A program made the translations under genes and the position numbers. Positions 41,911-50,808 of a stretch of DNA of 64,000 nucleotides are shown one piece after another. Numbering within the stretch: the first letter of the stretch is position 1; every line of letters begins with the position of its first letter. The notes below the pieces were generated by a model that was given only the letters and a program-made list of their open reading frames with translations, made no database searches and was not told where the DNA came from. This DNA is from Verrucomicrobium sp. (lineage in GTDB: Bacteria > Verrucomicrobiota > Verrucomicrobiia > Methylacidiphilales > GAS474), in the NCBI GenBank assembly GCA_028283855.1, contig JAPWJX010000009.1, positions 1-64,000 of the forward strand, read 5' to 3'.

Positions 41911-42980
41911 GCGGGGCGGGAGACGAGGGTGAGGAGGTGGTCGATTTCTTCCTGGGGGACGCCGTCGACGATCTCGGCCCGGCCGATGGCGGAGAGGAGG
42001 ATCCACCGGGCAGCGCCTTTCTTGTCCCGGCCCAGGGCGGCCAGGACTTTTTCCCGGTTGAGGCCGGCGTGGTGGGTGGGAAGGCCGTGGGCCTTGAGGG
42101 CGGCTTCGACTTCCGCGACGGCGGCGGGGTCGAGGTCGTGCATGCGGGCGGAAAGGTGGGCGGCGGCGCGCATGCCGATGGCGACGGCCTCCCCGTGGAG
42201 GAGGGTGCCGTAGCCCGCCGCGTTCTCCACGGCGTGGCCCAGGGTGTGGCCGAAGTTGAGGAGCGCGCGGGCCTCGCCGGTCTCCCGCTCGTCCTCGGCC
42301 ACGATGCGGGCCTTGATGGCGGCGCAGCGGGCGATGAGGGCGGGCAGGTCGGCCTCCGGGGGCGGACCCTGGCGGAGGCGGGTGAAGAGGTCGGGGTCGG
42401 CGATGAGACCGTATTTAATGACTTCCGCCATGCCCGCGGCCAGCTCGCGGGGGGGAAGGGTGCGGAGGGTTTCCGTATCGGCCAGGACGGCGCGGGGCTG
42501 GTGGAAGGCGCCGACGAGGTTTTTTCCCTCCGGCAGGTTGACGCCGGTCTTGCCGCCGATGGAGCTGTCGACCATGGCCAGGAGGGTGGTGGGCAGGCCG
42601 ATCCAGGAGACGCCGCGCAGGTAGGAGGCGGCGACGAAGCCGGCCAGGTCACCCACGACGCCGCCGCCCAGGGCCAGGACGGTGTCCTTCCGGGAGAGGC
42701 CTTTTTGGGCCAGGAAGGAAAGGAGGGCGGCGGCCTGGTCCAGGGTCTTGGAGCCCTCGCCGCCGGGGACTTCGGCGATGAAGCATTGGCGGCCGCTTTG
42801 CTCGATGGAGGCCCGGAGGGCGGGCAAGAGGGGGCGGAGGGCGGCGTCGGCGATGACGGCCGCCTTGGGGCCCGCGTGCAGGGCGGAGAGGGTTTTCCCT
42901 ACTTCCGCCAGGAGGCCGGAGCCGACGCGTACTATATAGGAGGAGGCCGCCAAGGGGACGGAGACTTCCTGGAGGGGCAT
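41907..42980 (-). CDS. aroB: 3-dehydroquinate synthase AroB
   Basis: 357 residues from ATG 42980, chosen since family members begin near this point; the frame is open to 43067 but that part overlaps the divergent FUSC gene. It converts DAHP to 3-dehydroquinate in the shikimate pathway, using NAD and a metal. Motifs are EVPGGEGSKTLDQAAALLSF, DTVLALGGGVVGDLAGFVAA, TTLLAMVDSSIGGKTGVNLP, AGMAEVIKYGLIADP and the metal-binding LLNFGHTLGHAVE. Confidence 0.95.
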   Translation of the reverse strand: MPLQEVSVPLAASSYIVRVGSGLLAEVGKTLSALHAGPKAAVIADAALRPLLPALRASIEQSGRQCFIAEVPGGEGSKTLDQAAALLSFLAQKGLSRKDTVLALGGGVVGDLAGFVAASYLRGVSWIGLPTTLLAMVDSSIGGKTGVNLPEGKNLVGAFHQPRAVLADTETLRTLPPRELAAGMAEVIKYGLIADPDLFTRLRQGPPPEADLPALIARCAAIKARIVAEDERETGEARALLNFGHTLGHAVENAAGYGTLLHGEAVAIGMRAAAHLSARMHDLDPAAVAEVEAALKAHGLPTHHAGLNREKVLAALGRDKKGAARWILLSAIGRAEIVDGVPQEEIDHLLTLVSRPA

Positions 42981-43065
42981 GGGGGCCACAATCCTTTCCG
43001 GGGCTTTTCCCGTCAAGCTTGGTTGCGGAGCGGCTTTCGTTGGCGCATGATTCCCGTTCGCCGTC

Positions 43066-44151
43066 ATGCCGCATCCGCTCGCCGTCGACCTGACCTCCTA
43101 CCAGAAGGGGAATTACCAGTGGCGCGCCGCTTTCCTGCGGGTGCCGGCGCTGGCGCTGGCCTTGGCGATCGGCCACGGCTGCGGCCAGCCTGCGGCGGGG
43201 GTGTTGGGCTGCGCGGCGGCCCTTTCGGCCGGTTTCGGCGGGATGCGGCAGGTGCGCGGCTCCCGTCTGCTGGCGATGATGTGGACCGTGGGAACGATGG
43301 CCGCCGCCGCGTGGCTGGGAACGGTCTGCGGCCACACGCACGGCGCTGCGCTGGCGGTGACGGCCCTGGGCGGATTCGTCTGCGGACTGGTCGTCGTTTA
43401 TAATGACGACCTTGGCTGGATCGCCATCCAGGGGGTCATCGCGCTCCTTTTGGCGACCAATTTTCCCAGCTACGGCGAGATGGGCGCGGCGCGCAGCGTG
43501 GCCATTTTGGCGGGCGGGGCGCTTCAGGTGGGGGTGCTGTTGCTCCTTTGGCGTTTCCTGGGCATTTCCCGGCGGGGGCCGGAGGAAGGCGGGATGCCGG
43601 TGCCGCCCCAGCCCTGGCGGGAAGCCTGGGCGGAGTTCCGGCAGTCCTGGGTCTTCACATCCGTCGCCTTCCGCTACGCGCTGCGGCTGGCCCTGACGCT
43701 GATGCTGGCCATCGGCCTGGCGCGTTACCTGGGCCTGCAGAACGGCTACTGGCTGCCGATGACGACGCTGCTGGTCCTCAAGCCCGATTTCTACCGCACC
43801 TACGCCATGGGCGTGCAGCGGTCGGTGGGGACGCTGCTGGGGGTCGGCCTGGCTTCCGTTATCGCGGAGTGGCTGGCCCCCGGGCCGGAGGCCGCGATGG
43901 GGCTGGCCGTGGGCTTTGGCCTTTTGGTTTACGCGTTGCAGAAGGTGAACATGGTCCTTTTTTGCATGATGCTGACCTCCTACGTGGTCTTTCTCATTTC
44001 CCTGACGGGGATGGCGGAGGGGGAGGTGACGGTGCACCGCCTGATCAACACGGTGCTGGGCTGCGGGCTGGCGATGGGCTCCCGGTTCATCGGCCTGCGG
44101 CTCCTGCGGTGGCGCGGGAAAAGGCTTGTCCCGTCCGGACCCACGCCGTAA
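43066..44151 (+). CDS. FUSC-family membrane protein
   Basis: 361 residues with two halves of about five to six membrane helices separated by a short cytoplasmic linker (GISRRGPEEGGMPVPPQPWR). The second half has the FUSC pattern around QNGYWLPMTTLLVLKPDFYR and TYAMGVQRSVGTLLGVGLAS. The family relates to AaeB/YccS-type aromatic acid or fusaric acid exporters; substrate is unknown. Compared with the long two-domain members this is a compact version without a large cytoplasmic domain. gatC follows 16 bases later with a strong Shine-Dalgarno site. Confidence 0.78.
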   Translation: MPHPLAVDLTSYQKGNYQWRAAFLRVPALALALAIGHGCGQPAAGVLGCAAALSAGFGGMRQVRGSRLLAMMWTVGTMAAAAWLGTVCGHTHGAALAVTALGGFVCGLVVVYNDDLGWIAIQGVIALLLATNFPSYGEMGAARSVAILAGGALQVGVLLLLWRFLGISRRGPEEGGMPVPPQPWREAWAEFRQSWVFTSVAFRYALRLALTLMLAIGLARYLGLQNGYWLPMTTLLVLKPDFYRTYAMGVQRSVGTLLGVGLASVIAEWLAPGPEAAMGLAVGFGLLVYALQKVNMVLFCMMLTSYVVFLISLTGMAEGEVTVHRLINTVLGCGLAMGSRFIGLRLLRWRGKRLVPSGPTP

Positions 44152-44167
44152 CAAGGAGGCCCTTTTT

Positions 44168-44455
44168 ATGGCCGAGTCCCAAATCGACGTTGCCTATGTG
44201 GCCCATCTGGCCCGCCTGAAACTGAGCCCGGAGGAGACGGCCCGCTACGAGAAGCAGCTGGGCGACGTCCTCCACTACGTCGCCGCCCTGCAGAAGGCGG
44301 ACGTTTCCAAGGTCGCCCCGCCGGAGGACGATCCCGCCTACGAGAACAACCTGCGCGAGGACGCGGAGCGCCCCAGCCTGCCGCTGGAAGCGGCGCTGAG
44401 CAACGCGCCGGAGCAGGGCAACGGGCTCTTCATGGTGCCGAGGATGGTCGAATGA
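44168..44455 (+). CDS. gatC: Asp/Glu-tRNA amidotransferase subunit C
   Basis: 95 residues. Start ATG 44168 is decided by the strong Shine-Dalgarno AAGGAGG at 44153-44159. GatC is the small helical clamp that holds GatA and GatB together. [20 protein letters not shown] and [20 protein letters not shown] match the family. Its stop overlaps the gatA start by four bases (ATGA). The operon order gatC-gatA-gatB is complete. Confidence 0.95.
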   Translation: MAESQIDVAYVAHLARLKLSPEETARYEKQLGDVLHYVAALQKADVSKVAPPEDDPAYENNLREDAERPSLPLEAALSNAPEQGNGLFMVPRMVE

Positions 44456-45888
44456 GCGGCCTGGCTTTCGAGAACGTCGTCTCCCTCCGCGCCAAGCTGG
44501 CGAAGAAGGAAGTCTCCCCCGTCGAGGTGACGGAGGCGCTCCTGGAGCGCATCTCCCAAGTCGACCCGAAGGTGAAGGCCTACAATTACCTGAACCCGGA
44601 GTCGGCGCTGGAGCAGGCCAGGAAGGCCGACGTCTCCCTGCCCCTGGGCGGCGTGCCGATCGCGGTGAAGGACGTCATCAACGTCACCGGCGAGCCGTGC
44701 ACCTGTTCCTCCACGATTTTGCGGGGCTACGTCGCCCCCTACGACGCGGCGACGATCGAGAAGCTCCGCGCCGCGGGCGCCGTCCTCCTGGGCCGGACGA
44801 ACATGGACGAGTTCGCCATGGGTTCCTCCACGGAAACCTCCGCCTGGGGCCCGACGCACAATCCGTGGGACCTGGAGCGGATCCCCGGCGGCTCCAGCGG
44901 CGGCTCGGCCGCGGCGGTCGGCGGGCACGAGGCCTTTGCGGCCCTCGGCTCCGACACCGGCGGCTCCATCCGCCAGCCCGCCGCGCTGACCGGCTGCGTC
45001 GGCCTCAAGCCGACCTACGGCCGCGTCTCCCGCTACGGCCTCACCGCCTTCGCTTCCAGCCTGGACCAGATCGGGCCGTTCACGAAGACGGTGGCCGATT
45101 CCGCCCTCCTCCTGGAGGTCCTTTCCGGCCATGACAAGCGGGACAACACCAGCGCCCCGCGCCCCGTTCCCAATTACTCCGCCGCCCTGACCGGCGACGT
45201 GAAGGGCCTGCGCCTGGGCGTGCCGAAGGAATATTTCATCAAGGGCATCGACCCGGAGGTGGAGAAGGCCGTGCGCGACGCCATCGCCCAGTTCGAAAAG
45301 CTGGGCGGGGAGGTCGTCGAAGTCTCGCTGCCCCACACGGAATACGCCGTGGCGGTCTACTACATCGTGGCCACGGCGGAGGCCTCCGCCAACCTGGCCC
45401 GCTTCGACGGCGTCCGCTACGGCCGCCGCCCGCCCGGCGCGGCCGACGTGATCGGCCTCTACGGCCAGACCCGCGAGGCCTTCGGCCAGGAGGTGAAGCG
45501 CCGCATCATCCTGGGCACCCACGTCCTTAGCTCCGGCTACTACGACGCCTACTACAACCGCGCCCAGAAGGTCCGCCAGCTCCTGCGCCAGGACTTCGAG
45601 GCCGCCTTCAAGCAGTGCGACGTGATCCTGACCCCGACCTCCCCCACCGCCGCGTGGAAGCTCGGGGAGGTGAGTGACCCGCTCCAGATGTACCTGGCCG
45701 ACATCTTCACCATCGCCGTCAACCTGGCGGGCATCTGCGGCCTCTCCCTGCCGTGCGGCTTCACGTCGAAGAAGCTGCCCATCGGCCTCCAAGTCCTCGG
45801 GCCGATGTGGGGGGAGGAGACCGTCCTCCGCGCCGCCCACGCCTACGAGCAGGCCACCGCCTGGCACAAGGAACTCCCGCCCCTCTAA
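44452..45888 (+). CDS. gatA: Asp/Glu-tRNA amidotransferase subunit A
   Basis: 478 residues. GatA is the glutaminase that releases ammonia for conversion of misacylated Glu-tRNA(Gln) or Asp-tRNA(Asn). The amidase catalytic triad parts are visible: [20 protein letters not shown] (Lys), [20 protein letters not shown] (Ser) and [20 protein letters not shown] (nucleophile Ser). The end [20 protein letters not shown] is typical. It overlaps gatC, and gatB follows after four bases. The presence of GatCAB implies that Gln-tRNA or Asn-tRNA is made by the indirect route. Confidence 0.97.
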   Translation: MSGLAFENVVSLRAKLAKKEVSPVEVTEALLERISQVDPKVKAYNYLNPESALEQARKADVSLPLGGVPIAVKDVINVTGEPCTCSSTILRGYVAPYDAATIEKLRAAGAVLLGRTNMDEFAMGSSTETSAWGPTHNPWDLERIPGGSSGGSAAAVGGHEAFAALGSDTGGSIRQPAALTGCVGLKPTYGRVSRYGLTAFASSLDQIGPFTKTVADSALLLEVLSGHDKRDNTSAPRPVPNYSAALTGDVKGLRLGVPKEYFIKGIDPEVEKAVRDAIAQFEKLGGEVVEVSLPHTEYAVAVYYIVATAEASANLARFDGVRYGRRPPGAADVIGLYGQTREAFGQEVKRRIILGTHVLSSGYYDAYYNRAQKVRQLLRQDFEAAFKQCDVILTPTSPTAAWKLGEVSDPLQMYLADIFTIAVNLAGICGLSLPCGFTSKKLPIGLQVLGPMWGEETVLRAAHAYEQATAWHKELPPL

Positions 45889-45892
45889 ACCC

Positions 45893-47344
45893 ATGGAATA
45901 CGAAGCCGTCATCGGGCTGGAAGTCCACTGCCAGCTCAACACGCAGACGAAGATGTTCTGCGGCTGCCGCAACGAATACGGCGCGGTGCCGAACACCCAC
46001 CTCTGCCCCGTCTGCCTGGGCCTGCCCGGCGCCCTGCCGACGCCCAACGCCGTCGCCATCGAAAAGACGATCCTCACCGGCCTCATGCTGGGCTGCAAGA
46101 TCGCCCCGCGCTGCAAGTTCGACCGGAAGAACTACTTCTACGCGGACATGCCGAAGAACTACCAGATCTCCCAGTATGACGAGCCCCTGTGCCTCGGCGG
46201 CGGGGTGAAGCTCTATCCCTTGGCCTTCCCCAAGGACGCGCAGAAGGACCCCCAGGCCAACGCGGGCCGGGTCGTCCGCCTGACCCGCATCCACCTGGAA
46301 GAGGACGTCGCCAAGTCGACCCACTACGAGACGCAGAGCGGCATCGACTTCAACCGCGCCGGCACGCCGCTGATGGAGATCGTCAGCGAGGCCGACCTCT
46401 CCACGCCGGAGGAGGCCTTCGCCTACCTCACCGCGCTCAAGCAGATCCTGGTCTACGGCGGCGTGAGCAACGCCGACATGGAGAAGGGCCAGCTCCGCTG
46501 CGACATCAACGTCTCCGTCCGCCCCGTGGGGCAGAAGGAATTCGGCACCAAGGTGGAGGTGAAGAACGTCAACTCCATCAGCGCCGTCCGCCGCGCGCTG
46601 CGCTATGAGATCGACCGCCAGATCGAGCAGGCCAAGGCCGGCGGCGTGCAGAAGCAGGAAACCCGCCGCTGGGACGACCCGCGCGGGCAGACCACCCTCA
46701 TGCGGACGAAGGAGCAGGCGCACGACTACCGCTACTTCCCCGATCCGGACCTGATGCCCGTCCGCACCGACCACGGCCTCCACGCCGCGGCGGAAAAGAT
46801 GCTGCCGGAATTGCCGGAGGCCAAGAAGGCCCGCCTCTCCCAGGACTACGGCCTTTCCGACTACCACGCCAGCGTGCTGGCGGCGGAAGTCTCCCTGGCC
46901 GCCTTCTACGAGAAGGCCGCCGCCGGGGCCAAGAACAAGGGCGCGGTGGCCAACTACCTCATCAACGACTACCTGGCCGTCTCCGACGACGTGGAGGAGA
47001 TTCCCGTCCCGGCCGAGTACTTCGCCGACCTGGCCAACCTGGTCGAGGAAGGGAAGATCAATAACCGCCAGGCGAAGGAAGTCCTGGGCTACATGCTTTC
47101 CGAGAAGAAGAAGCCCGCCGACATCGTCGCGGAAAAGGGCCTGGCCCAGATGAGCGACACCGGCGCCCTGGAAAAGATCTGCGCGGAGGCGATCGCCGCC
47201 AACCCGCGCAGCGTGGCCGACTTCAAGGCCGGGAAGCTGACCGCCGTGAACGCCCTCAAGGGCTTCGTCATGAAGGCCACCAAGGGCCAGGCGAATCCCC
47301 AGGTCATCGACGAGCTGCTCAAGAAGAAGCTGACGGAAGCCTGA
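45893..47344 (+). CDS. gatB: Asp/Glu-tRNA amidotransferase subunit B
   Basis: 483 residues from ATG 45893. GatB phosphorylates the misacylated tRNA and transfers ammonia to it. The start MEYEAVIGLEVHCQLNTQTK, the zinc-binding CPVCLGLPGALPTPN, KNYFYADMPKNYQISQYDEP and RFNRAGTPLMEIV-like DFNRAGTPLMEIVSEADLST are diagnostic. The C-terminal YqeY-like helical domain (VADFKAGKLTAVNALKGFVM) is intact. The 96 bases after it hold a small GC hairpin near 47350-47369 (GCGCCC/GGGCGC) without a T run. Confidence 0.97.
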   Translation: MEYEAVIGLEVHCQLNTQTKMFCGCRNEYGAVPNTHLCPVCLGLPGALPTPNAVAIEKTILTGLMLGCKIAPRCKFDRKNYFYADMPKNYQISQYDEPLCLGGGVKLYPLAFPKDAQKDPQANAGRVVRLTRIHLEEDVAKSTHYETQSGIDFNRAGTPLMEIVSEADLSTPEEAFAYLTALKQILVYGGVSNADMEKGQLRCDINVSVRPVGQKEFGTKVEVKNVNSISAVRRALRYEIDRQIEQAKAGGVQKQETRRWDDPRGQTTLMRTKEQAHDYRYFPDPDLMPVRTDHGLHAAAEKMLPELPEAKKARLSQDYGLSDYHASVLAAEVSLAAFYEKAAAGAKNKGAVANYLINDYLAVSDDVEEIPVPAEYFADLANLVEEGKINNRQAKEVLGYMLSEKKKPADIVAEKGLAQMSDTGALEKICAEAIAANPRSVADFKAGKLTAVNALKGFVMKATKGQANPQVIDELLKKKLTEA

Positions 47345-47440
47345 CGCAGAGCGCCCGGAGCGGGGCGCGGAAATTCTTGCGAGAGGCCCTTGTCCCGGTC
47401 GATTCGTTTCGGTAGCTTGAAATAACGTTTAAGCGATTCC

Positions 47441-49099
47441 GTGCTGCTCAAGGACGATTACATCCTCGAATTACTAGTCCGCGAAGGGGTGATTGCCCAT
47501 TCCGCGGCCGAGGCCGCCAAGACCGCCGCTTCCGGCAACGGCCATAGCGCTGTCGACGAGCTGGTCCGGCGCGGGGTCGTTTCCGATGTCGAGATCCTCC
47601 GCTTCCTGGCCTCCGACGCCGGGATGGAGATGCAGGAGACCGTCGGCCCGGTCTCGGAAGCCGCCCTGGCGATGGTGCCCAAGGCCGACGCGATCCGCCA
47701 TGGCGTGGTCCCGGTCGACTTCCAGAACGGCGTCCTGCGGCTGGCGGTCAGCAATCCATACGACTTTGAGACGATCGAGGCGCTCCAGCAGCGGCTGAGC
47801 GTCGAGGTCTCCTGCGTGGCGGTGCCCAAGCGCCGGATCGAGGAGGCCATCGCGCAGCATTACGGCGGCACCGCCTCCTCCGCCGTGACGGTGGAGGACA
47901 TTCCCCAAATGGAAGCCGTGGGAGAGGGGGACGCCCCCATTATCCAGATGGTCAACGAGATCATCCTGGAGGCCCACCGCCTGCGGGCCAGCGACATTCA
48001 CCTGGAGCCCCTGGAAAAGCGCCTGCGCCTTCGTTACCGGATCGACGGCGTTCTCCAGGAGATGAAGGACCCGCCGAAGAAGCTCCAAGCCTCCCTGGTC
48101 AGCCGCCTGAAGATCATGTCCCGCATGAGCATCGCCGAGCGGCGGCTGCCACAGGACGGCCGCATCGAGATCCAAGGCGGGGGGCGAAGGGTCGACCTGC
48201 GCGTCTCGACGATCCCGACGCCCCACGGGGAGTCGGTGGTCATGCGTATTTTGGACAAGAGCAGCCTGACGCTGGGCCTGCCGGAACTGGGCTTCCTCTC
48301 CGACGACCAGGCCGTGATGGAGCGCCTCCTGGGCATGGCCGACGGCATCTTCCTGGTCACCGGCCCCACCGGCTCCGGAAAGACGACGACTCTCTACGGC
48401 TGCCTCCACCACCTGAACAAGCCGGACCGGAAGATCATCACGGTGGAAGACCCGGTGGAATACCAGCTTTCCGGCATCAACCAGGTGCCGGTGAACGAGG
48501 AGGTGGGAATGACCTTCGCCGCCGCCCTCCGCGCGATGCTCCGCCAGGCGCCGAACATCATCATGGTCGGCGAAATCCGCGACATGGAGACGGCCAGCAT
48601 CGCCATCAACGCCTCCCTGACCGGCCACCTCGTCTTCAGCACCCTGCACACGAACGACGCGCCCGGGGCGGTGACTCGCCTCGTCGACATCGGCATCAAG
48701 CCCTTCCTGGTCTCCTCCTCCGTCCGCGCGATCATGGCCCAGCGCCTCGTCCGCCGCATCTGCGGCAACTGCCGGGAGCCCTACACGCCCAGCGAGGCGG
48801 AGATCCGCGCCCTGAACCTTACCGCCTCCCAGATGGAGGGGGCCAACTTCTCCCGCGGGCGCGGCTGCGAGAAATGCCGCGGCACCGGCTACAAGGGCCG
48901 CGCGGGCATCTTCGAGATCTTCCAGATCGACGACGAGATCCGCACCATGATCAACGACCGCCAGCCCCTGACCGCCATCCGCGCCCGGGCGCGGGCCCAG
49001 GGTATGCGGACCCTGCGGGAAGACGGCATCCGCAAGGTCCTCGTCGGCATGACGACGGCGGACGAGGTCATCTCCACCACCCTGGGGGACAAGGCGTGA
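47441..49099 (+). CDS. Type IV pilus/type II secretion assembly ATPase (PilB/GspE), first copy
   Basis: 552 residues with GTG start 47441. An N-terminal MshEN/GspE-N domain (about 1-145) precedes the ATPase. Walker A is TGPTGSGKTTTLYGC, the Asp box HRLRASDIHLEPLEKRLRLR, Walker B IIMVGEIRDMETASIAINAS and the His box FSTLHTNDAPGAVTRLVDIG. The zinc site CGNCREPY with CEKCRGTGYKGRAG is intact. It powers polymerisation of pilins or pseudopilins at the inner membrane. The next gene, a second ATPase of the same family, overlaps its stop by four bases. Confidence 0.93.
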   Translation: MLLKDDYILELLVREGVIAHSAAEAAKTAASGNGHSAVDELVRRGVVSDVEILRFLASDAGMEMQETVGPVSEAALAMVPKADAIRHGVVPVDFQNGVLRLAVSNPYDFETIEALQQRLSVEVSCVAVPKRRIEEAIAQHYGGTASSAVTVEDIPQMEAVGEGDAPIIQMVNEIILEAHRLRASDIHLEPLEKRLRLRYRIDGVLQEMKDPPKKLQASLVSRLKIMSRMSIAERRLPQDGRIEIQGGGRRVDLRVSTIPTPHGESVVMRILDKSSLTLGLPELGFLSDDQAVMERLLGMADGIFLVTGPTGSGKTTTLYGCLHHLNKPDRKIITVEDPVEYQLSGINQVPVNEEVGMTFAAALRAMLRQAPNIIMVGEIRDMETASIAINASLTGHLVFSTLHTNDAPGAVTRLVDIGIKPFLVSSSVRAIMAQRLVRRICGNCREPYTPSEAEIRALNLTASQMEGANFSRGRGCEKCRGTGYKGRAGIFEIFQIDDEIRTMINDRQPLTAIRARARAQGMRTLREDGIRKVLVGMTTADEVISTTLGDKA

Positions 49100-50778
49100 A
49101 CCCGCTGGCCTACCTCTCCCTCTTCAAGCACCGGGGCTACCTGGACGACGGGCAGGTCTCCCTTCTTTTGGCCGAGCAGAAGACCGGCGGCCGCCCCATC
49201 GCCGACCTGGTGGCCGACTTCGGCATCCTGCCGAAGGACGACCAATACCGCGTCCTGGCGGAGGAGCTGGGGATGCAGATCGTCGACCTCAACGCCTGCG
49301 TCTTCACCCCGGAGCTGCTCGCTGCCGTCCCAGCGGACGCCGTCCGCCTCTACGGCGCGCTGCCGGTCTATCAGGACGCCAGCTACCTCTACGTCGCCCT
49401 GCTCAATCCCCTGGACGGCCAGGCGATCGAGAACCTCCGCTTCGCCACCGGGCGGGAGGTGCAGGGCGTCGTCGCGCCGCCGGAGGCGGTGGAAGAGCTG
49501 ATCCGCCGCTACTACGGCAGCGTGTCGGCGGAGGCCACGGGCGGGGAGGTGGACGAGCTGGTCGCCGGGCTGGGCAATCTGGCGGGAGCCTCCGGGGACA
49601 AGCTGGCGCTGGAGGGCGCCTCCGCCGCGCCGATCATCAAGTTCGTCAACACCGTCCTCTCCCAGGCCATCAAGGCGCGGGCCAGCGACATCCACTTCGA
49701 GCCGTTCGAGAACGAGTTCAAGATCCGTTACCGCGTCGACGGCGCGCTCTACGAGATGGCCCCGCCGCCGAAGAGCCTGGCCATCCCCATCGCCTCCCGC
49801 ATCAAGGTGATGTCCAACCTGAACATCGCCGAGCGGCGCGTGCCGCAGGATGGCCGCATCCAGACGGTGCTGGGCGGCCGCGACGTCGACCTGCGCGTCT
49901 CCACGCTGCCCACCCAGTTCGGGGAGAGCGTGGTGCTCCGCGTCCTGGATCGCTCCTCCGTGAATCTGGACCTGGAGGCCCTGAGCATGCCCCCGGCCCT
50001 CTTCCAATACATCTGCCAGACCATCGAGAAGCCCAACGGCATCTTCATCGTCACCGGCCCCACCGGCTCCGGCAAGACGACGACCCTTTACTCCTGCCTG
50101 CGCCGGATCAACACCATCGACTCGAAGATCCTGACCGTGGAGGACCCGGTCGAATACGAGCTGGAGGGGATCATGCAGGTGGCGGCGCAGGAGGCCATCG
50201 GCCTCACCTTCGGCCGGGCGCTGCGCGCCTTCCTCCGCCAGGACCCGGACCGCATCATGATCGGCGAAACGCGCGACCTGGAAACGGCGCAGATCGCCAT
50301 CCAGGCCTCCCTGACCGGCCACCTGGTCCTCACCACCCTGCACACGAACGACGCCCCCGGCGCCATCACCCGCCTCATCGACATGGGGGTGGAGCCCTTC
50401 CTCATCTCCTCCGCGCTGGAGGGGGTGCTGGCCCAGCGCCTCGTCCGCCGCATCTGCCCCGATTGCCGGACGCCCTACGAGCCTTCGGAGGCCGTGCTGG
50501 AGCAGCTCGGCCTGACCCCCTACGAGATCGCGGGGAAGAGCTTCTACTACGGCCGCGGATGCGAGAAGTGCCACCAGACCGGTTACCGGGGCCGAAAGGG
50601 CATCTACGAGCTGCTCGACGTCACCGAGCCGATCCGCGAGCTGATCACCCAGAGGGCCCCCTCCGTCGTCATTCGCCAGAAGGCGATCGAGTTGGGCATG
50701 GCGACCCTGCGCGCCGACGGCCTGCGCAATATCTTCGACGGGGAGACGACCCTCGAAGAGGTCTTGCGCTACACCTGA
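49096..50778 (+). CDS. Type IV pilus/type II secretion assembly ATPase (PilB/GspE), second copy
   Basis: 560 residues from GTG 49096, which overlaps the stop of copy one (GTGA). Domains are the same: N-terminal MshEN-like (about 1-150), Asp box ARASDIHFEPFENEFKIRYR, Walker A TGPTGSGKTTTLYSC, Walker B RIMIGETRDLETAQIAIQAS, and the zinc site CPDCRTPY with CEKCHQTGYRGRKG. All catalytic motifs are intact in both copies, so neither is a decayed duplicate. Differences in the N-terminal domain suggest they work on different fibres or form a mixed motor. PilC follows after 30 bases. Confidence 0.93.
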   Translation: MNPLAYLSLFKHRGYLDDGQVSLLLAEQKTGGRPIADLVADFGILPKDDQYRVLAEELGMQIVDLNACVFTPELLAAVPADAVRLYGALPVYQDASYLYVALLNPLDGQAIENLRFATGREVQGVVAPPEAVEELIRRYYGSVSAEATGGEVDELVAGLGNLAGASGDKLALEGASAAPIIKFVNTVLSQAIKARASDIHFEPFENEFKIRYRVDGALYEMAPPPKSLAIPIASRIKVMSNLNIAERRVPQDGRIQTVLGGRDVDLRVSTLPTQFGESVVLRVLDRSSVNLDLEALSMPPALFQYICQTIEKPNGIFIVTGPTGSGKTTTLYSCLRRINTIDSKILTVEDPVEYELEGIMQVAAQEAIGLTFGRALRAFLRQDPDRIMIGETRDLETAQIAIQASLTGHLVLTTLHTNDAPGAITRLIDMGVEPFLISSALEGVLAQRLVRRICPDCRTPYEPSEAVLEQLGLTPYEIAGKSFYYGRGCEKCHQTGYRGRKGIYELLDVTEPIRELITQRAPSVVIRQKAIELGMATLRADGLRNIFDGETTLEEVLRYT

Positions 50779-50808
50779 TCTTCCGCCAAATCCTAACCAC
50801 CCCTTCCC

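Noticed and set aside
39269-42652. 1127-residue minus-strand frame crossing aroB, dprA and topB
   Set aside because: Only its central part (MPKALIIAEKPSV onward) is real topB. Both ends are out-of-frame readings of aroB and the second half of topB. Its existence is a by-product of the topB frame break.
47345-47440. GC hairpin after gatB as a terminator
   Set aside because: The stem GCGCCC/GGGCGC is short and no T run follows, so a Rho-independent terminator is not supported.
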